Shown here: positions 1 through 7,000 of the stretch, in pieces
How positions within the stretch are numbered: position 1 is the first letter of the stretch
Layout of the letters: every line of letters starts with the position of its first letter
Origin: Gemmatimonadota bacterium
Lineage (GTDB): Bacteria > Latescibacterota > UBA2968 > UBA8231
Assembly: GCA_018673255.1 (NCBI GenBank)
Contig: JABHDC010000094.1
Span: 1-8,207 of the forward strand
DNA: 8,207 nucleotides
Reading direction: 5' to 3'
Made by a program: the position numbers and the translations under genes
The notes under the pieces: generated by a model
The model's input: the letters and a program-made list of their open reading frames with translations, nothing else
The model's database searches: none
Told to the model about the DNA's origin: nothing

Positions 1-1
1 C

Positions 2-817
2 ACGGGTCGTCCTTTTGATCTGTGGGTCTACGGCGGTGAGACCGATCCGCGTTTTACGGGGAGTCGTTGGATGACGGGCCATCTGCATCGCATCCTGCGA
101 TCTGCGCGTCGTGTCTTCACCAACAGCCCTTTCACGACCCAGGAAATGATCGACTTCGGCGTGGACACTGAAACCGTGGTCGAAGTACCACTGGGTGTCG
201 ACCGCGACATATTCCGACCCCAGTCACCGCCTGATGAACTCGTTGAGCGCTATGAGCTTCGTGACCGGCTCGTTCTGCTCACGGTGGGCCGGCTCGTGCA
301 GCGCAAAGGTGTCGATGCAGCCCTACGAACTCTCCATCAACTCGACGGCCGCTTGCCTCCCTGGCGTTACGTCATCGTCTCGGATGGCCCCTATCGAGAC
401 CAGTTGGAGGCCCTCAGTGCTGAACTCGGACTCACAGACCGGGTCGTGTTCACGGGGTATGTGAACGAAGAGGATCTACCGGGACTCTACAATGCATGTG
501 ATATCTTCCTCATGCCGAATCGCCAGGTCGCCGAATCGACGGATAGCAGTCTGTCGGTGGAGGGATTCGGCATCGTATTCCTGGAGGCCGCCGCCTGTGG
601 TAAGCCGGTGATCGCCGGCCGCTCGGGTGGTGCTGTGCATGCCGTCGACGACGGTATCAGCGGCCTGCTTGTGGATGCCGATTCCGGTGAACTGGGAGCA
701 GCCCTGCTCGAACTGGCCGACGGTGATCGACGTAGCCAGATGGGTGAGGCCGGGCTCAGATTTGCCGCGCGGTTCACCTGGGAACGTTCGGGTCAGGTGT
801 TGAGCCAGTATCTGTAG
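2..817 (+). CDS. GT4-family glycosyltransferase (5'-truncated by window edge)
   Basis: This is the C-terminal part of a GT-B fold glycosyltransferase of the GT4 / glycos_transf_1 type, which moves a sugar from an activated nucleotide donor, typically during polysaccharide or glycolipid assembly at the cytoplasmic face of the membrane. The frame is open from base 2, so the ATG at 71 is an internal Met. About 271 residues are visible; the family is usually 350-400, so roughly 100 N-terminal residues are missing. Visible hallmarks are the inter-domain segment VFTNSPFTTQEM followed by VPLGVDRDIFRP, the start of the C-terminal Rossmann domain LLTVGRLVQRKGVD, and the donor-binding E-x7-E motif (Glu codons at 560 and 584) in EGFGIVFLEAAACGKPVI, followed by GISGLLVD. 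The stop is TAG at 815-817. It faces the next gene tail to tail with a 25-base gap. Donor and acceptor cannot be predicted. Confidence 0.92.
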   Translation, partial: TGRPFDLWVYGGETDPRFTGSRWMTGHLHRILRSARRVFTNSPFTTQEMIDFGVDTETVVEVPLGVDRDIFRPQSPPDELVERYELRDRLVLLTVGRLVQRKGVDAALRTLHQLDGRLPPWRYVIVSDGPYRDQLEALSAELGLTDRVVFTGYVNEEDLPGLYNACDIFLMPNRQVAESTDSSLSVEGFGIVFLEAAACGKPVIAGRSGGAVHAVDDGISGLLVDADSGELGAALLELADGDRRSQMGEAGLRFAARFTWERSGQVLSQYL

Positions 818-842
818 GCGCCTGCCCTGTCAGGTATACAAC

Positions 843-3212
843 TCAGAATGGCTTGGGATCGGTGAGCAATCCCAGTTCATCGGCCCGAGCCAGGGCCGGC
901 AGCCAGTAGCGGTAGAAATGCGGCGGCAAATCGTGGACCGCCCCTTGCAGCATTCCCCGATGCACGAAGATGCGCTGTAACTCGGCGTATCCCACATCTG
1001 CATAACGTGGTTCGCCCGTCCTGGCCGTCAGAAACATGAGGGCCTCGAACCAGAAATCCGGCTCCGGCTCATAGTAGTTGCGGAAGGGGCTCGTGTTCTT
1101 GACCGAGAACCCCTCGGGCCGGAACAGTCCGGTTTCGTCGAAGTCGCGATCGACCATCTGTTTCAGTGCCGTCCAGGATCGCTCTGACCCGGTCACCAGA
1201 TGATGTCGCATGAGGGCGCACGAGAGAATCCCATCGGACAGCGACGTGGCCGCCTTCACCACACCGGGTGGAGAATAGGCGTCGTATGTGTAGTGCCCAT
1301 CTTCTCCACACCAATCCTGCAACCAGTCGAGGATGGTTTCGCACGTGGCCAGATACCTCTCATCGCGGTAACACTCATACATCCGCGACATCGCCATCAG
1401 CGGATAGCCGGCGACTCGTGTCAGGGTCTTGACCCGGTGATCCCCTCGGTCGATGGCAGCCATGAAGTGTTCGGCCCGTGCGACGGCCACCTCTTCGGCC
1501 CGGCGGTATCCCGACATGAGTCCGAAGAAGAGCGGACCATCGATCCACTCGTGACAGATTGAGGGACCGCGCATGGCTCCGTGTTTGGCAAAGTGGTATC
1601 GCTGCGCCCCGATCCGCCACGCACTCTCATCGTCGTGAATCGTGTCCACATCGATCTGATGGTGGATGATCGGCTCGACGATTTCCCAGATGCTGGCCTC
1701 GCCAGTACGAAGCATCTGCATCATGAGGGCCCAACCCTTGTCCATCTCATTGTTCTTCCACTGGCCACCTCGACCCGGCGTCCAGTAGTCGCCGTAGTTC
1801 AAGAACTGGTAACCGAGACTCGGATCGACTTCGACGTTGAATGTGTGGCTCTGCATGGCCGACCGCAGCACATATTCCCACCAGCGGTAGCGATCGGGCT
1901 GATAGCGGAACACGGGACCGAAGGCACCCGTATCGATCATCCAGTTGCGGGTGGCAACCATGGGCATCGGTTGCTTCTCAAAACCGGCGGTGAAAGCCAG
2001 GGCACGATCTCGATCTGCATCCGCCTCGTGGAGGCCGATGATGAGTTCGTGCGTCTTGGCCACGCCACGATGCCACTGGAGTGGCTCGGCCCAATCGGCA
2101 TACAGTGACAGATGGGCCGCGTCTGTGCTGACAGCCATCTCTTTGGGTGCTTGATGCCAGAAGCGTCGACACTGGAGACTGATCCGCCGCTGGCCATCAC
2201 TCAAGACTGCCGCAGCAGGGACCAGATTGCACCAGTTGGCCCCACCCCGCCGCTGCACCTGTCCCCCATCATCAGCTGGCCGGATTTCATACTGCGGATC
2301 TGCCCGTCGCGGCTGCTCCGGTGTCTCTTGCTCACCCTCAGCCGGTTCCCATGCAGGAAACTCCATATCCACCAGCCCGACGCGCAGACTGCGATACCTG
2401 CCGACGAGTTCATCCACGTGAGAAACGTGATTGCCCACATCGACGGAAGAGACCAGGAAAGCCTCTGCATCAACCCCAAGATCGGGACGGAGACTGATTT
2501 TGAACTCCTGCAGATGTACGACGCGCCGACGCATGCGGTGCGTGAGGGTCACGAAGACGCGCAGCCAGGGCACGCCGGCATAGGCATAGATCCGAATCGT
2601 GGCATCGAAGCCGGGCGTGCCATCACCCCCGAGAGCCAGACCGTCGACGCGTAACACAACCCGCACGGGGCCCGGCTCTTCGATCTCGATTCTTCCACCG
2701 GTGCGCAGCTCGTATTCCACGTCATCTACGCGCACAGTTGCCTGTATCCCGCCATCGGGAATAACCGCGTGATCACCGACAAAGGCGCGCGCAAATGGGA
2801 GGGGGCCGGAGGGAGTGATCGCCACCGATCGCTCGCCCATCTCGATGAAATAGGCTCCATCTGCCGTCTCGCGAACACAGACGGGTTGTTCAGGTGACGG
2901 ACGCTGTGAACTCTGGGACCAGCTCAGCTGCAAGCGGTGATCCGAATCCGCCGCCAGATCCGCGAGGCTGTCCACCAGGATCCATTTGGCCGATCCGTCG
3001 GGCCAGGTGAGCATCGTCCGCGTCTGCAGCGGCTGGGGATGGCCATCGCTCGTCAGACTCAGCAGATGATCGCCGGACACGGCCCCTTCTGGGAACGGGA
3101 TGCCGAGGGTCCAGGGCCAGCCCGGACGGTTGATCCCAAGAGGCTCTACAATCGATAGCTCGACCGATGTCGGCACGTTCACTTCAGCCGGTTCCTGCCC
3201 AGACTCAATCAT
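843..3212 (-). CDS. PcRGLX/YetA-like (RIFT-barrel, PL26-type) protein, putative rhamnogalacturonan lyase homologue
   Basis: A 789-aa protein whose layout resembles the exo-rhamnogalacturonan lyase PcRGLX/YetA family. Seen: an N-terminal beta-rich region opening with EPLGINRPGWPWTLGIPFPEG and the family-like WPDGSAKW segment (residues 70-77), then a helical C-terminal half typical of an (alpha/alpha)6 toroid. That half has NNEMD (487-491), HHQIDVDT, and HEWIDG (554-559) followed by a helix repeat. Family knowledge: such proteins act on pectic rhamnogalacturonan-I oligosaccharides or related uronic-acid glycans. Inference: no signal peptide is present (N-terminus MIESGQEPAEV), so it probably acts in the cytoplasm on imported oligosaccharides, as proposed for YetA. 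The start is supported by AGGGGA (complement of 3217-3222) four bases before the ATG. It is divergent from the peptide/kinase region. Substrate and activity are unproven; it could be another uronate-processing enzyme with the same fold. Confidence 0.72.
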   Translation of the reverse strand: MIESGQEPAEVNVPTSVELSIVEPLGINRPGWPWTLGIPFPEGAVSGDHLLSLTSDGHPQPLQTRTMLTWPDGSAKWILVDSLADLAADSDHRLQLSWSQSSQRPSPEQPVCVRETADGAYFIEMGERSVAITPSGPLPFARAFVGDHAVIPDGGIQATVRVDDVEYELRTGGRIEIEEPGPVRVVLRVDGLALGGDGTPGFDATIRIYAYAGVPWLRVFVTLTHRMRRRVVHLQEFKISLRPDLGVDAEAFLVSSVDVGNHVSHVDELVGRYRSLRVGLVDMEFPAWEPAEGEQETPEQPRRADPQYEIRPADDGGQVQRRGGANWCNLVPAAAVLSDGQRRISLQCRRFWHQAPKEMAVSTDAAHLSLYADWAEPLQWHRGVAKTHELIIGLHEADADRDRALAFTAGFEKQPMPMVATRNWMIDTGAFGPVFRYQPDRYRWWEYVLRSAMQSHTFNVEVDPSLGYQFLNYGDYWTPGRGGQWKNNEMDKGWALMMQMLRTGEASIWEIVEPIIHHQIDVDTIHDDESAWRIGAQRYHFAKHGAMRGPSICHEWIDGPLFFGLMSGYRRAEEVAVARAEHFMAAIDRGDHRVKTLTRVAGYPLMAMSRMYECYRDERYLATCETILDWLQDWCGEDGHYTYDAYSPPGVVKAATSLSDGILSCALMRHHLVTGSERSWTALKQMVDRDFDETGLFRPEGFSVKNTSPFRNYYEPEPDFWFEALMFLTARTGEPRYADVGYAELQRIFVHRGMLQGAVHDLPPHFYRYWLPALARADELGLLTDPKPF

Positions 3213-3353
3213 GTCGTCCCCTGCGGATTCTCATTCTTTCTGGCGGCGTAGGGCGATAAGCAATGGGCATGGCCCCATCCCGTCCAGATGAGCCTGCCCC
3301 AGGTTCCCACCATCGCCCCTCGAAAGGATCCCGTCCTATCGACTGATGCCTGT

Positions 3354-3368
3354 TGGCGAATTTCGCCA
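3354..3368. repeat. 15-bp perfect palindrome, operator-like
   Basis: TGGCGAA-T-TTCGCCA is a perfect 7-bp inverted repeat around one central base. It lies 142 bases upstream of the start of the lyase-like gene and 34 bases from the four-box array. The size and symmetry suit a dimeric repressor or activator site; no regulator is identifiable from the window. Confidence 0.4.
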
Positions 3369-3401
3369 CTTGCCGATGGCAGATCCGCCGATCTCTCAAA
3401 G

Positions 3402-3442
3402 TGTACAGAATCTGATCACCTATGCTGATCACTGAGTGTACA
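3402..3442. promoter_or_regulatory. Four-box A-B-B-A palindromic array, candidate enhancer (UAS)
   Basis: Four hexamers, each itself palindromic, lie in mirror order: TGTACA (3402-3407), TGATCA (3413-3418), TGATCA (3426-3431), TGTACA (3437-3442). Gaps are 5, 7 and 5 bases, so the block is symmetric about base 3422. Each outer/inner pair forms a 17-bp unit TG-N2-CA-N5-TG-N2-CA, the same 6-5-6 geometry as NtrC-type sites, with half-site centres 11 bp (one turn) apart. The array centre is about 232 bases upstream of the predicted sigma-54 start. Inference: tandem binding sites for an enhancer-binding protein, or an operator shared with the divergent gene. Confidence 0.55.
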
Positions 3443-3461
3443 GGGGTCTATCTATTTGTTT

Positions 3462-3474
3462 TATCAACGTGTTA
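3462..3474 (+). promoter_or_regulatory. IHF-consensus site 1
   Basis: TATCAACGTGTTA matches WATCAANNNNTTR at every specified position and is preceded by an AT-rich run (3450-3462), as is common for IHF sites. It lies between the four-box array and the 18-bp dyad, about 180-192 bases upstream of the predicted sigma-54 start, where a bend could shape the enhancer region. Binding is inferred from the match only. Confidence 0.45.
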
Positions 3475-3479
3475 TGACC

Positions 3480-3497
3480 GACTGGACCACTCCAGTC
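3480..3497. repeat. 18-bp inverted repeat, candidate activator site
   Basis: GACTGGA-CCAC-TCCAGTC is a perfect 7-bp inverted repeat with a four-base centre. Its midpoint is about 165 bases upstream of the predicted sigma-54 start, inside the usual -80 to -200 range for enhancer-binding protein sites. It differs in sequence from the four-box array, so it may bind a different regulator. As RNA it could fold as a small hairpin, but it lies upstream of the predicted start. Confidence 0.4.
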
Positions 3498-3572
3498 CAT
3501 ACCAGATCGTCCGTTGCATAGGCATATGGCTACTGGAAGAACAGTTTGACTAAAGTCTTCAGAAAACTTACA

Positions 3573-3585
3573 CAACCAATTGATT
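3573..3585 (-). promoter_or_regulatory. IHF-consensus site 2
   Basis: On the minus strand AATCAATTGGTTG matches WATCAANNNNTTR at every specified position, with an A-rich flank on its 5' side (complement of 3586-3590). It lies about 69-81 bases upstream of the predicted sigma-54 start, between the candidate enhancers and the promoter. That is where IHF bends DNA at many sigma-54 promoters. Confidence 0.55.
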
Positions 3586-3627
3586 TTATTTCGCTTACAC
3601 TGCAGAAGTGGACACATTCTGGAGATG

Positions 3628-3643
3628 TGGCACGAGATGTGCA
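3628..3643 (+). promoter_or_regulatory. Sigma-54 (-24/-12) promoter
   Basis: TGGCACG-AGAT-GTGCA matches the RpoN consensus TGGCACG-N4-TTGCW at 11 of 12 specified positions. The near-invariant GG (3629-3630) and GC (3641-3642) are present with exactly 10 bases between them; the one deviation is G for the first T of TTGC. The predicted transcription start is close to 3654, giving a leader of about 35 bases before the ATG at 3689. This rules out translation from the upstream in-frame ATGs at 3608 and 3650 if this is the only promoter. Confidence 0.78.
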
Positions 3644-3676
3644 AAGGAGATGACAACAGACAGCAATACACTCAAC

Positions 3677-3682
3677 GGAGAG
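3677..3682 (+). promoter_or_regulatory. Ribosome binding site deciding the peptide start
   Basis: GGAGAG lies six bases before the ATG at 3689, a standard spacing. The in-frame ATG at 3683 directly abuts this motif and the one at 3650 directly abuts another GGAG, both too close for efficient initiation. The start at 3689 is therefore preferred. Confidence 0.6.
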
Positions 3683-3688
3683 ATGATC

Positions 3689-3844
3689 ATGGCCACCGCA
3701 CTCAGCATTCAGTCAACCATCCTGACACCGTCCCGCCAGCGTGAGATCCAAGTTCGCCGAATGCATACGCAGCACAGCCTTCGTACCCAGATCGTGTCCG
3801 GACTTCAGACAACGATCAAGGTCATCAAGGGCTGGTATCTGTAG
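3689..3844 (+). CDS. 51-aa cationic mini-protein under sigma-54 control, unknown function
   Basis: I do not recognise this protein. It begins MATALSIQST and ends IKVIKGWYL, followed by TAG at 3842-3844. Seen: net charge about +6 (seven Arg/Lys, one Glu, two His), six Gln, many Ser/Thr, no Cys and no Asp. There is no predicted membrane span, no cleavable signal peptide and no obvious double-glycine leader. Arg residues cluster at 16-32, and the last nine residues are hydrophobic/basic with a terminal Gly-Trp-Tyr-Leu. Support for a real gene comes from outside the reading frame: a near-perfect sigma-54 promoter 45 bases upstream, a well-spaced GGAGAG, and a strong hairpin 55 bases after the stop. 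The AUG could be two codons earlier (3683). Possibilities include a secreted or modified peptide precursor, a signalling or regulatory mini-protein, or a small nucleic-acid-binding protein; nothing seen here chooses between them. It could also be a decoy reading frame in a sigma-54-driven small RNA. Confidence 0.55.
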   Translation: MATALSIQSTILTPSRQREIQVRRMHTQHSLRTQIVSGLQTTIKVIKGWYL

Positions 3845-3899
3845 CCTGGATCTCCGGCTCCTTGTGCAGCGCCACCTGGGAACAGGCCCCTGGGTTCGT

Positions 3900-3935
3900 T
3901 CCGGCGACGCGGTATCCCTGTGCCGCGTCGCCGGA
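3900..3935 (+). terminator. Strong GC-rich hairpin after the peptide gene (terminator-like, no U tract)
   Basis: CCGGCGACGCGG (3901-3912) is perfectly complementary to CCGCGTCGCCGG (3923-3934) across a ten-base loop. An extra T-A pair lies outside (3900/3935) and a possible G-U pair inside, giving a 13-14 bp stem. It begins 55 bases after the peptide stop codon. No T-run follows (ACGGCGTCTG), so it is not a canonical intrinsic terminator. It may define or protect the 3' end of the peptide mRNA, or partly insulate the downstream kinase gene. The rest of 3845-4047 holds no gene I can support and no clear promoter for the kinase. Confidence 0.5.
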
Positions 3936-4047
3936 CGGCGTCTGCCCCTCGATCATGTCGTGAACGGTTCGCAGCGGCTACGTATCTTGAAGCAAGCGAT
4001 CCGATGTTCGTCCCGCTCTGCTTCCTCACCCCCGGGTTGATGGTACG

Positions 4048-7000
4048 ATGCGCCGACTGATCCGTTCCCTCATCAGCACCAGTGCTAGGGCCGCCTTACT
4101 GGACCTGCGACTCGCACTTGCCCTGTTCGCCCTGACAGCCGGCGCCCTGCCGCACAACGCCTTCGCCGAGACCATTGGTCGAGTCGCCTTCTGGGTGCCC
4201 AGCGAGCGACACGACGAATTCTCTCAGGTCTACGACGCCGAAATCGAGCCATTCCTCCTCGGTATCGGCTTCCGGCCGGCTCATGCTGAAGAACGTACTA
4301 CCCTGGACAGCATATTCTCCCGCCTCTACAGCTTCGACTCGCCTGGTGACATACTGGCCGCCAGAGACTCGATGCGCTCGCGCTCGGATCTCATCGAACA
4401 GTTTCAGCGATACGGCCGGATGTTCGGCTCCACGGAGATCTCTGGCGTCCTCAAGTCCTCATTCCGCATCTACAGCACCGATGTTGGGGAGTTGCCCCGG
4501 ACACCCCTCGGCCCGGGAAGTCGTCGCCCTCTGGGGCCGGGACATGGCCAGTGGAAGACCTTCGATGTCACCGACGGCCTGGCTGGTCCCATGGTCCAGG
4601 CCATGCTGCAGGATCGTCTGGGTCAGATGTGGTTTGCCACGAAAAACAATGGGATCAGTCGATTCGATGGGCAGACCTGGCTGACACTCGGTGTGGATGA
4701 CGGGCTTCCCTCCAACGACGTGGAAGCACTCTTCGAGGACAGTGATGGCCGACTCTGGGTGGGAACGACCCATGGCCTGGCCCAGGTCGCCGATGATGCG
4801 GTGGTCGCCGTCCACGGCCCGCACAATGGGCTGCCTCAAGACCGCGTCCGACAGATCATCGAGGGTCCCGACCGAACGTTGTGGGTGGGAACAGTCGGCG
4901 GTGGCGTAAGCCGCTACGACGGCACATCCTGGATACAGGTCAGCCTCACTGATGCAGGTCCAAAGAACCTGATCATCGATCTGGCCTTCGATACAGTGGG
5001 TGATCTGTGGGCAACGACGGCTGTCGGTATCAGCAGATACGATGGGACCTCCTGGTCGGAAGTCACCGTCGATGGTGTCGATAGCTCGATGCAATTCGCC
5101 ATGCATGGCAAGACTGTCAACGCACTTCTCATCGACCAGCGAGGCGATCGTTGGTTTTCCTTCGGTAACCACCGCACTGGGCTGGCTCGCCTGGGGATGG
5201 ATGGGGCCTGGACGATCTTCAATGATGAGGACATGGGCGGGCTCAACCACGTGGTCAGTCTCTCGCTGGATGCACACGGGCGGGTGTGGGCAGGCACACT
5301 CGACCGCGGCGCCCTGGTCTATGATGACGGCAACTGGCGGGCCCTGGACTCGGGCCACGGCCTGGCGCACAACTCAGTGTATCAGGTACTGGAGGATGAC
5401 GAGGGGTATCTGTGGTTTGCCACCATGGGAGGCGCTTCCAGGCTCGACGAACAGGGTCTAAGCGTCTTTGGCCAAAGTGATGGACTGCCGGCGGCCAACA
5501 TTCACCAGCTGCGACTCGACACGACGGGCGCCCTCTGGATCGCCCATGGCGCCAGTGGTGCCGGCGTCACGATCCTGGCCGACGATACACTGACCACCCT
5601 CACGATGGACGACGGCCTGCCCGGCAATGTCATTGGCCGGACCTATGCCGATCGTGAGGGTCACACCTGGCTCCTGGGTGACGGTGGTGCCGTATCGATT
5701 CAGGGCGATTCCATTACCGCCATCGGAACCGATCAGGGCCTGCCATACAGTGGCGCCTACTCGATCATCCAGGACCATCGCGGTGACTTCTGGTTCGGAA
5801 CCGGTTACGGCCTGGCCCATTTCGATGGTCGGCGGATGCAGTCCTATGGCCCGGCCGATGGGCTGGCAAGCGACGATGTCCTCGATTTGCACGAGGACGC
5901 CGACGGCAATCTGTGGATTGCCAGCATGGCAGGTGTGACTCGATACGATGGTGAACATTTCCAGGCGATCCGTGAGGCGGATGGACTGCCCAACGAATAT
6001 GTCGCCGACATCACAAGTGGTCCCGATGGTCGGGTCTGGTTTGCGACGCACGGTGGCGTCGTCGTCTATGACGGCGAACAGTTCGCAGCGCTGACAGCCG
6101 ATGATGGTCTGACCTCAAATGATGTGCACGCCGTTGTCATCGATGGCGAAGACCTCTGGGTTGGCACCGATGGTGGGGGCGTCAGTCGGTATGATGGTCG
6201 TGTCTTCCAGAGTCTGACAGCCAAGGATGGACTCCCCGACAACGTCAGCCTGACAGTAGCTGCCGATGAGGGTGGCGTGTGGATCGGTGGCAGTTCGGGC
6301 CTCTCGTACCACCGACCCAGATTCTCACCCGACGTCCCGGTCCTGATCGACGCCGTCGTCGCTGGCAAGCGTTACGGCGGCGACGAACAGATCGAGGTTG
6401 CCTCGAGCGTTGAGTTGATGGCTTTTGAATTCCGCGGGATCAGCCTGAAGACCCTGCCCGGCCAGACCGTCTTCTGCTACCGCCTCGTGGGATATGACGA
6501 CCAGTGGTATCACACGCGAGAGCATCGCGTGGAATACACCGATCTGCCCCGAGGAGACTACCGTTTCGAAGTCCAGGCCGTCGATCGCGATCTGAATTAC
6601 TCGGCATGGCCCGCCTCCATCGGCGTCGTCGTGAGATTGCCCTACGAGCGTATCGCCTGGGTCGCGTGCCTGGTGATCGCCCTGGGTCTGATCATCTGGC
6701 AGGGCTGGCGCGTCATGCGACGCGATCACCGCCTGCAGGAATCCAACCGAGAACTGGAAGAACAGGCTGCAGCGCTGGAGAAGGCGCACGGCGAGGTCGT
6801 ACTGGCCAGCCAGGCCAAATCAGCCTTTCTCGCCAACGTCTCGCATGAACTGCGCACGCCGATGAATGCGATCATCAACTTCTCCTCTCTCATCCTCGAC
6901 CGGGCCTATGGTGACATCTCCGAGGACATGCGTGATGCAGTAGAAGAGATCGATCGCAACAGTGACAGCCTGCTGTCACTGATCAACGACGTGCTGGACC

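Larger units (their letters stand above)
3213..3688. promoter_or_regulatory. Divergent control region between the lyase-like gene and the peptide gene
   Basis: This 476-base stretch has no convincing gene other than the leader of the peptide ORF. The half near the lyase-like gene (3213-3350) is GC-rich; I see no clear promoter for that gene there, only its ribosome binding site. From about 3400 to 3610 the sequence is clearly more AT-rich than the flanking genes. That part holds, in order, a four-box palindromic array, an IHF match, an 18-bp dyad, a second IHF match and a sigma-54 core promoter, each listed separately. The order enhancer / IHF / -24/-12 promoter is the classical layout for sigma-54-dependent genes. 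Confidence 0.7.

Noticed and set aside
821..834. Small inverted repeat CCTG...CAGG between the converging genes as a shared terminator
   Set aside because: The stem is only four base pairs and has no T-run on either side; too weak to call.
3258..3276. Possible sigma-54 promoter on the minus strand for the lyase-like gene (TTGCT -12 element, about 36 bases of leader)
   Set aside because: The -12 box is perfect but the -24 GG is one base out of the required spacing (GGCCATG instead of TGGCACG), which sigma-54 rarely tolerates.
3205..3432. 75-codon minus-strand frame upstream of the lyase-like gene
   Set aside because: It overlaps the start of that gene and runs through the palindromic control elements; its Arg/Pro/Gly-rich product resembles no protein I recognise.
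3546..3574. Sigma-70-like promoter TTGACT with 17-base spacer and TACACA
   Set aside because: The -35 is good but the -10 matches only three of six positions; the sigma-54 promoter just downstream explains the transcript better.
3429..3671. 80-codon minus-strand frame across the control region
   Set aside because: It covers both IHF sites, the dyad and the sigma-54 promoter, and its composition looks like translated AT-rich regulatory DNA.
3608..3688. Longer 78-aa version of the peptide starting at the ATG at 3608 (or 3650)
   Set aside because: The extra codons overlap the sigma-54 core promoter or lack a properly spaced ribosome binding site; the predicted transcript begins near 3654.
4459..5370. 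303-codon minus-strand frame inside the kinase gene (and similar long antisense frames at 5458-6051)
   Set aside because: These are antisense shadows of the repetitive, GC-biased propeller repeats, which suppress stop codons on the opposite strand; the forward frame has clear domains throughout.
4573..6330. Propeller repeats as a DNA-level tandem repeat or CRISPR-like array
   Set aside because: The periodicity is at protein level (about 40-45 codons); nucleotide identity between units is low and there are no conserved repeats with unique spacers.
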